NCBI RefSeq assembly: GCF_009184545.1
Contig: NZ_QJOW01000001.1
Coordinates: forward strand, 620,001 to 684,000
Direction: 5' to 3'
Length of the DNA: 64,000 nt
Origin: Halosegnis rubeus
GTDB lineage: Archaea; Halobacteriota; Halobacteria; Halobacteriales; Haloarculaceae
Below the pieces are notes generated by a model, which was not told where the DNA came from, did no database searches, and saw only the letters and a list, made by a program, of their open reading frames with translations. The position numbers and the translations under genes were made by a program. Below are positions 35,601 to 41,956 of the stretch, one piece after another; position 1 is the stretch's first letter, and every line of letters starts with the position of its first letter.

Positions 35601-35918
35601 ATCGAGACGCTGCGCGGCCTCTCACAGAAGAACGAAGACCTCTCGGACATCGAGGAGCGTCTCGTCCGCAACTTCGAGGTGACTACGCCCGACGACTACG
35701 ACGACCTCGCGAGTGCGGTCCAGCGCGGCGAACTCGATTTGATCTGCTCGCGCGACCGCGACCTGCTCGAAACTGCGGTCGAAGAAGAGATTACGTACTT
35801 CTCCACGGTGCCGAGCACCCGCGCCGCGATGGAAGCCATCGAGACGAAAGACGAACCGCTCGACGTGCTCGCCCTGTCGGAGCGTCCGACAGAGCGTCGC
35901 GATTGGGGGACGTTGTGA
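32628..35918 (+). CDS. carB: Carbamoyl-phosphate synthase large subunit
   Basis: A 1096-residue enzyme making carbamoyl phosphate for pyrimidines and arginine, using ammonia from CarA. Both ATP-grasp halves are present: the first opens [23 protein letters not shown] (about 8-30), the second [21 protein letters not shown] (about 600-620). Each is followed by its pre-ATP-grasp and ATP-grasp segments ([18 protein letters not shown] and [18 protein letters not shown]). An MGS-like allosteric domain ends the protein ([27 protein letters not shown]). An acidic insertion follows the first half. I use the ATG at 32628; the frame is open to 32517 but that part is promoter. carA is 4.4 kb away in the opposite direction. 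Confidence 0.97.
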   Translation: [1096 protein letters not shown]

Positions 35919-35938
35919 CCGTAGCCTGGGGCTGAGTC

Positions 35939-36640
35939 TCAGTTCGCTCGCCGCGCGAGCAGTCCGGCGCCGAGGAGTCCGGCCACCGCACCGACGGCGG
36001 TGAAGCCGGGCTGTCCGGCGGCGGTCGTTCCATCCGGACCGCTCGGACTCGCCGTGACCTCGAGTCCGTCGAGTGACGTGTTCGCACTCTAGCGGAGGGT
36101 ACCGGCCACGTCAGCGTCAGGGGTCGGCATCGCCGACAGCCGGTAGCCGTCGGGTGCCGTGACGACGAACTGTCGGTCGGGACTGTAGTCGCTGGCGAAC
36201 GGCTCTGCGAGCGTCAACTGCTCGCCGTCGACCGCCGCGAGATTCGTCCACGTCGCGGAGAGTTCGACCACGCCGGTGTCCGACTCCGTCCGCACGGTCG
36301 CGGTCGGGTCCGTTATCTCCATCTGTCGACCCGTCTCCGCTGCGGCCGACGACGCGACGCCGTCGAGCCGGCTCGCGAACGAGTCACGCATCTCGTTTAC
36401 GTTCGTCTGGTTTGCCCGCAGCGTCTCGAACGCCTCGCGCTCGCTGTCGGTCGTCAGGTCGAACGTCAGCCGGAGGGTCACCTCGGCGTCGCCGTCGGCC
36501 GCGAGGTCGACGACGAACGCCTCACCGGGGTGTGAATCAGCCGCTGTCGCGGTACCGGCTCCGCTCGCGACGACTGCGATGACCAGCGCGGCGATACCGG
36601 CTCGCCGTAGTGCCGTTCCGACTGTGGTGTCACGGTTCAC
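35939..36640 (-). pseudogene. DUF7345-like secreted protein with PGF-CTERM tail, interrupted by in-frame TAG
   Basis: A signal peptide (about 1-34, RRAGIAALVIAVVASGAGTATA) is followed by a beta-rich extracellular domain to residue 183, then TAG at 36089-36091. Reading on in the same frame gives ~49 more residues ending GQPGFTAVGAVAGLLGAGLLARRAN, a textbook PGF-CTERM archaeosortase signal (PGF, membrane helix, basic end), and a TGA at 35939. The paralogue at 38676 has, at the same spacing after PTPD, a Trp where this gene has the stop (T-V-R-W against T-L-R-TAG), so a TGG to TAG change is the simplest reading. If translated only to the TAG the product would be secreted but not anchored. Start overlaps the upstream gene by 4 bases. 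Confidence 0.75.
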
Positions 36641-38481
36641 TGTTCCGTCTGGCTCGCCGTGTCCGTCTCCTCGTCGTCCACTTCGTCGTCGTCTTCGTCC
36701 GCCTTGTCATCGTCATCGTCGTCTTCGTCGTCATCTTCCTCGGTCTCGGCTTCGTCGTCCGCTTCGTCTTCATCGCCGGCGTTCGCGTGGTCCGGCGGGC
36801 CGCGCTCACCGTCGTCGTCATCGCGCTCCGGCGCGCGCTCGCTTCGATTATCGTCGCCTTCACCGCGGTCGTCCTCGTCACCCTCGTCGTCTGCGTCGTC
36901 GTCGCTGTGACCGGGGGCCTCGTCGCTACGGCCACGGTCACCGTTGTCACCGGCGTGTGGACTCTCCGTCATCGAGAGCGTCCCGTCGGTGAGTTCGTAC
37001 TCGAACTCCGCCTCGAACTCGCCTTTCACGATTTCCACTTCGAACGACTCCGTACCGTTCGGAACGGCGAACGAGACGGTCCCGTTCGCGTCGGTCGTGC
37101 CGACCTGCTCGTCGTTCGCGTAGACGGACGCGCCGGCCACACCGCTCCCTTCGTACTGGACCGTCGCGGTGACCGTGTCACCCTCGAGCGTCGCGTCCGC
37201 AGTCAGGTTCCGGTACACCTCGTCGTCGTCCTCGCCGAGTTCGAACTCGAGTTCACCCTCGCCGGCTTCGAGTTCGACCTCGCCGCTCTCGGGCAGCGTC
37301 ACCGACACGGTGCCGTCCGCACCGGTCGTGCCGACCGGCTCACCGTTGAGCGTCACCGTCACGTTCGACGCCGCCTCGCCGTCTGCGAGCGCGCGGACGG
37401 TGATGGTGCTGTTCGGTGCGATGTCGCCCTCGGCGACGACGAGTGCGAGTTCACGCTCTTCGTCTTCTTGTTCGGTGTCGTCTTCGTCGTCACCGCGTTC
37501 GCCGGCTTCCTCCGGCGGGCCGCGTCCGGGGTTGTTCTCGCTCGCCTCGTCCGCGTTGGCCGGACCCTTCTGTCGCGTGGTCGATTCCAGTTCCACGACC
37601 GTGCCCGCGGAGCCGTCGACGGTCGCGCTGGCCTGTCCGACGGTCGTGTTCGTGTTCACGTGGAAGCGGAACTCGTAGTTGCCGTCCTCGCTGTCGATCC
37701 GGCTGTTCACGAGCCGCCACTGCTTCTCGACCGTCGGGAGCGCGTCGCGTGCGGTATCGAGTGCTGTGCTCTGGTTGACGGTCAGGTTCGCGGACTCGTC
37801 GCCCGGACGATTGAGCTCACGCGACTGTTCGCCGTCCTCGCTTTCCACCTCAATGGTGAGTCCGTTCGCCGACTCGATTTCGACTTCGCCCTCGCGCTCG
37901 CCGGTGAACTGCTGGAGCAGCGCCGACGCGCCCGTGCCGCTGACGCTGTCGAGGCTATCGACCGCGCCGTCGAGCGCCGACTCGTTGAACCCCGCCGCGC
38001 GGAGTTCAAGCGCCGAGAACGCGTTCGAGCGCTCCGACAGTGCGTCGTAGGAGGCGAGCAGGTTCGACGCTCGAGAGTTCAGCGTCGCGATGCGCTGTGC
38101 GTACTCGGATTTCGTCAACTCGCCGTCCTCGTAGGCCTCGGTGGCTGTCTCGTAGGCGTCGGTGATGCGGTTTGTCCGCTCTTCGAGCGCGGCTGCTCGG
38201 TTAGCGAGCGCTCGTGCACGCGCCTCCTCGCTCGCGTTGTCGTACTCCACCTCGAATTCGGTCTCTTCGACCTCGCTCTGTACGTCGTCGCTCGTCACCG
38301 CCAGCACGGTCGAGAGCTGCTGGCCGGTCGTGACGTTGACGCTGCTGTTGTCGTCCTGTTGCAGCTCGGTCAGTTGGTCTGTGGTCGATGCGTCCGACGG
38401 GGTCACTGCCCCCACACCGCCCGCGGCCCCTGCGGTGAGCATGAGCATCGCGAACAGTGTCGCGGTCAGTTTGCGAACCAT
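36637..38481 (-). CDS. Large secreted DUF7096-like protein with acidic tail
   Basis: A 614-residue exported protein. Signal peptide about 1-25 (VRKLTATLFAMLMLTAGAAGGVGAV), then a long helical region (about 60-180, with EARARALANRAAALEERTN and similar). Two Ig/carboxypeptidase-regulatory-like repeats follow, each with G-E/Q-x-V-G-T-T-x-A-N/D-G-T-V-S, at about 375-430 and 445-500. The last ~110 residues are almost only Asp, Glu, Arg and Gly. I recall the N-terminal half as DUF7096. It carries many N-x-S/T sites and no sortase signal. Start at 38481 rather than 38511: a TATA-like box lies about 27 bases upstream on this strand. Same-operon overlap with the interrupted PGF-CTERM gene suggests a shared surface role. 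Confidence 0.8.
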   Translation of the reverse strand: MVRKLTATLFAMLMLTAGAAGGVGAVTPSDASTTDQLTELQQDDNSSVNVTTGQQLSTVLAVTSDDVQSEVEETEFEVEYDNASEEARARALANRAAALEERTNRITDAYETATEAYEDGELTKSEYAQRIATLNSRASNLLASYDALSERSNAFSALELRAAGFNESALDGAVDSLDSVSGTGASALLQQFTGEREGEVEIESANGLTIEVESEDGEQSRELNRPGDESANLTVNQSTALDTARDALPTVEKQWRLVNSRIDSEDGNYEFRFHVNTNTTVGQASATVDGSAGTVVELESTTRQKGPANADEASENNPGRGPPEEAGERGDDEDDTEQEDEERELALVVAEGDIAPNSTITVRALADGEAASNVTVTLNGEPVGTTGADGTVSVTLPESGEVELEAGEGELEFELGEDDDEVYRNLTADATLEGDTVTATVQYEGSGVAGASVYANDEQVGTTDANGTVSFAVPNGTESFEVEIVKGEFEAEFEYELTDGTLSMTESPHAGDNGDRGRSDEAPGHSDDDADDEGDEDDRGEGDDNRSERAPERDDDDGERGPPDHANAGDEDEADDEAETEEDDDEDDDDDDKADEDDDEVDDEETDTASQTEQ

Positions 38482-38550
38482 ATCTCCCCCAAGTAGCGCT
38501 ACCCATATCAACCGGGTCGACGCTGGCGGTAGTTTGCGGTCGATTTCGAA

Positions 38551-38570
38551 CGTTTGCAGACGTTTGCAGA
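38551..38570. repeat. Tandem 10-bp direct repeat in divergent promoter
   Basis: CGTTTGCAGA is repeated twice without a gap (38551-38560, 38561-38570) and followed by the related CGGTTGTACC; another GTTTGC lies at 38533. One helical turn per unit would place identical faces on one side of the DNA. It is 70-90 bases upstream of the minus-strand gene start and about 105 bases upstream of the plus-strand gene start. Confidence 0.6.
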
Positions 38571-38592
38571 CGGTTGTACCCCGTCGCCCGGT

Positions 38593-38615
38593 GTTGATTT
38601 CCCAAATATATCAAC
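38593..38615. promoter_or_regulatory. Inverted repeat and AT-rich segment in divergent promoter
   Basis: GTTGAT (38593-38598) and ATCAAC (38610-38615) flank an AT-rich 11-base centre that includes AAATATAT. A further TATA-like GATATTTAT (about 38645-38653) is about 27 bases before the ATG at 38676, consistent with a leaderless transcript. The repeat may bind the regulator encoded there, by inference. Confidence 0.4.
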
Positions 38616-38675
38616 TGAATTTCAATTGCTTGCACACGTCTCAAGATATTTATCTCGGACGTTAGTAGCTCGGCT

Positions 38676-39698
38676 ATGAGACGGCTGGTCGTCGTGGCAA
38701 CCCTGCTGCTCGTGGCCAGCACCATCGTCGTCGGGGGCGTCCAGCAGACGCCCGATGCCGACAACACCGTCACGCGCATCGCGGTCCAGCCGGACGGCGA
38801 CGCCGAGTGGACGGTCACTGTTCGAACGCGGCTCGAAACCGAAGAGGAGCTGCGCGCGTACGAGGAGTTCCAGTCGCGGTTCAGAGCCAACACCTCCGAG
38901 TACGTCTCGCCGTTCCGAACCCGCATCGAGGGTGTCGTCGCGTCGAGCGCGACCGCGACCGACCGGGAGATGCGCGCACGGAACGTCACGGCCGCGACGG
39001 ACATCCGCCAACTCCCCCGTCGGTGGGGAGTCGTCACCTACTCGTTCACGTGGACGCAGTTTGCAGCCGCCGACCGGGACGTCCTCGCCGTCGGTGACGT
39101 GTTCGCGGGGGGCTTCTTCATCGCCGAGAACGACACGCTCGTCGTTACGACGCCGCCGGAGTACACGCTCGCGGAGGTCGAGCCGACCCCCGACAGCCGC
39201 GACGGCGACACGGTTCGGTGGCGTGGCCAGCGCGATTTCAGTGACGGTCGCCCGGCGCTCCGGCTCGAACCGGCCCCAGCGGAAACGACGACGGGGACGG
39301 CGGACGGCGGTGGCGGGCTACCGCTCGCAGCGCTGGGCGGTCTGCTCGCTCTCGTCGCCGCAGCGCTCGGCGTGTATCTGTACCGCGGTCGGGACGGGAG
39401 TACTGGGGCCGAGCCGCCGGGGACCGATCGGCCGGACGCTGGTCCCGGTTCCGGTCCAGTACCGAACGGGGCGGAAACGACGACGGCAGCGTCGGACCCG
39501 ACCCTCACGGACGGTGAGCGGGTCGAGCAACTGCTCGCGGACAACGGCGGCCGGCTGAAACAGGGAGACATCGCGGAGGCGTTCGAGTGGTCGGCCTCGA
39601 AGACCTCTCGCGTGGTCTCGCAGCTGGCCGACGACGGGCGGGTCGAGAAGCTTCGCATCGGACGCGAGAACGTCGTCTCGCTCTCCAAGACGGAGTGA
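38676..39698 (+). CDS. Membrane-anchored winged-helix regulator with extracellular DUF7345-like domain
   Basis: A 340-residue one-component sensor layout: signal/anchor helix (about 5-21), extracellular beta-rich domain (about 25-205) resembling the product of the interrupted gene at 35939, one membrane helix (about 212-234), a disordered Pro/Gly linker, and a cytoplasmic winged helix (about 276-338: TLTDGERVEQLLADNGGRLKQGDIAEAFEWSASKTSRVVSQLADDGRVEKL). I recall these as DUF7345 plus DUF7343. The DNA-binding end is inside the cell, so a surface signal could be passed to DNA without a kinase. Divergent from the DUF7096-like gene; the shared gap has a tandem repeat. Confidence 0.85.
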   Translation: MRRLVVVATLLLVASTIVVGGVQQTPDADNTVTRIAVQPDGDAEWTVTVRTRLETEEELRAYEEFQSRFRANTSEYVSPFRTRIEGVVASSATATDREMRARNVTAATDIRQLPRRWGVVTYSFTWTQFAAADRDVLAVGDVFAGGFFIAENDTLVVTTPPEYTLAEVEPTPDSRDGDTVRWRGQRDFSDGRPALRLEPAPAETTTGTADGGGGLPLAALGGLLALVAAALGVYLYRGRDGSTGAEPPGTDRPDAGPGSGPVPNGAETTTAASDPTLTDGERVEQLLADNGGRLKQGDIAEAFEWSASKTSRVVSQLADDGRVEKLRIGRENVVSLSKTE

Positions 39699-39773
39699 CC
39701 GCGACTCTGCCGGCCGGTCGCGACGCACTCGATGTCTCCCCCACCGACCTTTTGTGTCGCCCGTTATGAAACG

Positions 39774-40286
39774 GTGGCGTATGAATTGACGGAAATCGTC
39801 ATTACGGCGACCGCGGCAGCGACCGCAGCGGTGGCGGGTTGCTCCGGAACCAGCGAGAGCCCCGGCGGCGGCGGAAACGAGACGGTCGCCGCGGAGGACC
39901 CCTCTGCCGGTGTGACTTCCCGTCAGTCCCTACGGATGACCGTCGGTGAGAGCGTCGCCGGCTCCGAGTGGACCTCGATCGCGGCCGAGTATCCGCGCGA
40001 GCACTTTACGCTTCAGTCGGCACAACACGAGGAGCTGTCGCTCGGCGTCGACACGACGGGCGATGGGACCGTCAACGAGTCGTTCGACGAATCGAACGTG
40101 AGCGGTGCAAACAACAACGCGTACTCGTTCAACATCGGTCTCGACACCGGGTACGAACTCCAGCAGGGAGACGTCGTCGTCGTCGAGTACCCCGCCGTCG
40201 ACAATCCCGACGAGGCGGGCGAGTACGAGGTCGACCTGACGCTCAACGACGAGCAGTCGGCGACGGGCACGCTTTCGATTCAGTAA
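39774..40286 (+). CDS. Putative lipoprotein, start uncertain
   Basis: About 170 residues. The frame contains a hydrophobic segment ending in a lipobox (ITATAAATAAVAGC), then a Gly/Ser-rich spacer and a beta-rich acidic domain (DDTGDGTV-like Asp-Gly turns; GYELQQGDVVVVEYPAVDNPDEAGEYEVDLTLN). No ATG is in frame near the start; GTG at 39774 is the best in-frame choice. The expected ATG (39766 MKRWRMN, or 39781) lies in the +1 frame and hits TGA at 39787, so a one-base deletion may have broken the natural start and its usual basic region. Probably surface anchored; function unknown. Confidence 0.6.
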   Translation: MAYELTEIVITATAAATAAVAGCSGTSESPGGGGNETVAAEDPSAGVTSRQSLRMTVGESVAGSEWTSIAAEYPREHFTLQSAQHEELSLGVDTTGDGTVNESFDESNVSGANNNAYSFNIGLDTGYELQQGDVVVVEYPAVDNPDEAGEYEVDLTLNDEQSATGTLSIQ

Positions 40287-40344
40287 CGGCCCCCTGAGAA
40301 GCGATTTCCTGCGTCGCGTTCCGTGTGCTGACCGACGACAGTGA

Positions 40345-41403
40345 TTACGCCGCCAGCTCGGCGTCCTTGGCGAGCGCGAGCACGTCGTCGAAGAAGTCCA
40401 GCGAGTCGTTCGGACCGGGATTCGCCTCGGGGTGGTACTGGCGGGTGAGCACGTCGAGCTCGTCACTCTCCAGCCCCTCGGGGGTGTCGTCGTTGACGTT
40501 CACCTGCGTCACTTCGAGCTGGCCGGGTTCGGAGACGGTGTAGCCGTGATTCTGGGTCGTCATGACGACGCGTCCGGACCGGAGGTCACGCACCGGCTGA
40601 TTGACGCCGCGGTGACCGAAGTCCATCTTCTCGGTCTCGCCGTCGAGCGCGCCCGCGATGACCTGCTGGCCGAGACAGATGCCCGCGAGTGGCACCTCGC
40701 CGACGAACTCCTCGACGAGCGCGTGGGCGGCGGTGAAGTTCTCCGGGTCGCCCGGCCCGTTCGAGATGAACAGGATGTCGGGGTCGAGATGCTCCACGTC
40801 GGCGGCGGTCGCGTCGTACGGGAGCACGTCGACGACGGCGTCACGCTCCACGAGCGAGGACGTGATGGAGCCTTTCGCGCCACAGTCGACCAGCGCGACG
40901 TGAGGGCCGTCTCCGTTCGGATTGTGCGTGTGTCGCTTTGCGACGGAGACCTGTTGGCCGATGTCGGTGTGTTCGCTCATCCCCTTGCACGCCGACAGCT
41001 CCTCGCGGGCGGCCGCCTCGGTGGCGTCAGGTCCGGCGGCGATACCACACTTCATCGCCCCCTCCTCGCGGATTCCGGTGACGAGGTCGCGGGTGTCGAG
41101 GTGGTCGATTGCTGGCACGTCCTCCTCGGTGAGCCACTCGGCCACGTCGTCGGTGAGTTCGCGCGCGACGACCGCACGCGGGTGGACGCGGTCGGACTCG
41201 AACCGCTCCTCGCGGACGCCGTAGTTCCCGATGAGCGGGTACGAGAAGGTGAGCACCTGCTCCTCGTAGGAGGGGTCGGTCAGCGACTCCTCGTAGCCGG
41301 TGTAGGCGGTCGTGAAGACGAGCTCTCCGCGGGTGGTCCCCGGTGCGCGGCTGCGGGCTTCCACCACACGGCCGCTCTCCAGTGCGACGTATGCCGTTTC
41401 CAT
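40345..41403 (-). CDS. carA: Carbamoyl-phosphate synthase small subunit
   Basis: A 352-residue glutaminase subunit that feeds ammonia to CarB. The N-terminal CPSase_sm domain opens ETAYVALESGRVVEARSRAPGTTRGELVFTTAYTGYEESLTDPSYE. The class I amidotransferase has its nucleophile in VPLAGICLGQQVIAG (Cys about 241) and the His/Glu pair in RQYHPEANPGPND. The start at 41403 is fixed by the conserved opening. TATA-like GATTAACA on this strand lies about 27 bases upstream (leaderless). The 15-bp carA/carB element is 52 bases before the ATG. Confidence 0.97.
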   Translation of the reverse strand: METAYVALESGRVVEARSRAPGTTRGELVFTTAYTGYEESLTDPSYEEQVLTFSYPLIGNYGVREERFESDRVHPRAVVARELTDDVAEWLTEEDVPAIDHLDTRDLVTGIREEGAMKCGIAAGPDATEAAAREELSACKGMSEHTDIGQQVSVAKRHTHNPNGDGPHVALVDCGAKGSITSSLVERDAVVDVLPYDATAADVEHLDPDILFISNGPGDPENFTAAHALVEEFVGEVPLAGICLGQQVIAGALDGETEKMDFGHRGVNQPVRDLRSGRVVMTTQNHGYTVSEPGQLEVTQVNVNDDTPEGLESDELDVLTRQYHPEANPGPNDSLDFFDDVLALAKDAELAA

Positions 41404-41454
41404 TACGAGACTCGTACTCTCGCACCGTTGTTAATCGTTCGGTTCGAAGCGAAG

Positions 41455-41469
41455 CTACGAAATTCGCAA
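41455..41469 (-). promoter_or_regulatory. 15-bp element shared with carB, in the carA-lrp divergent promoter
   Basis: On the minus strand this reads TTGCGAATTTCGTAG, identical to the copy at 32570-32584. It begins 52 bases before the carA ATG and lies ~20 bases upstream of its TATA box. On the plus strand it ends 36 bases before the lrp ATG, over or near the lrp promoter. A CTTCG follows in both copies, directly here and after two bases at carB. Confidence 0.65.
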
Positions 41470-41504
41470 CCATCAAGTGTTGCCGGTCGAACTCTCACAC
41501 CTCA

Positions 41505-41918
41505 ATGGACGACCTCGACCGGTCGATACTGAACATCCTGCGGCGAGACGCACGCACGCCCTACACCGAGATTGCAGAGCGGGTCGGCACCTCCGAGGGG
41601 ACGGTCCGCAACCGCGTCGAGCGTATGCTGGAAGAGGGCGCTATCGAGCGATTCACCGTCGCCACCCGAACGGGCAACGTGAAGGCGATGGTCGAGGTCG
41701 GGGTCGCCGTCGACGTGGACACCCGCGCCGTCTCGGAGTCGATGGCCGACTGGGACGCCGTCGATTACGTCTGGCAGGTGTCAGGCGACGAGGATATCGT
41801 CCTCGTCGTCGACGCGACCGACACCAGCGCCTTGAACCAACTCATCACCAAGGCGCGGGAACTCGACGACGTGGTCTCGACGAAGACGCGGCTCATCCTC
41901 AACGAACGGCTCGGCTGA
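41505..41918 (+). CDS. Lrp/AsnC family transcriptional regulator
   Basis: A 137-residue one-domain-pair Lrp protein: winged helix at about 1-60 (MDDLDRSILNILRRDARTPYTEIAERVGTSEGTVRNRVERMLEEGAIERF) and the RAM/AsnC ligand-binding and oligomerisation domain at about 65-135 (KAMVEVGVAVDVDTRAVSESMADWDAVDYVWQVSGDEDIVLVVDATDTSALNQLI). Divergent from carA; the gap carries the element repeated upstream of carB. I infer control of carA, carB and itself, perhaps by an amino acid or pyrimidine ligand. The gap to carA is 101 bases. Confidence 0.95.
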   Translation: MDDLDRSILNILRRDARTPYTEIAERVGTSEGTVRNRVERMLEEGAIERFTVATRTGNVKAMVEVGVAVDVDTRAVSESMADWDAVDYVWQVSGDEDIVLVVDATDTSALNQLITKARELDDVVSTKTRLILNERLG

Positions 41919-41937
41919 CCGACACCGTTAATCGGGT

Positions 41938-41951
41938 ACTGAACGTTCAGT
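41938..41951. promoter_or_regulatory. Perfect 14-bp palindrome before the ABC exporter genes
   Basis: ACTGAACGTTCAGT reads the same on both strands and ends 5 bases before the ATG at 41957. A TATA-like GTTAAT lies at about 41927, so the palindrome covers the expected start of transcription. The TGAAC-GTTCA half-sites resemble TetR/AcrR-type operators; no TetR gene is adjacent. Confidence 0.55.
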
Positions 41952-41956
41952 CAGTC

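Noticed and set aside
36610-38496. 628-codon plus-strand frame opposite the DUF7096-like gene
   Set aside because: It is a shadow of a Asp/Glu/Ser-rich gene: composition is Val/Arg-heavy without motifs, and the minus-strand frame has a signal peptide, domains and an ATGA operon overlap.
38551-38570. Possible CRISPR or minisatellite start
   Set aside because: Only two 10-bp units with no spacers and no cas genes; better read as a regulatory repeat.
40287-40344. tRNA or small RNA in short gaps
   Set aside because: No cloverleaf or CCA-like end seen here or in other gaps; only the SRP RNA is supported.
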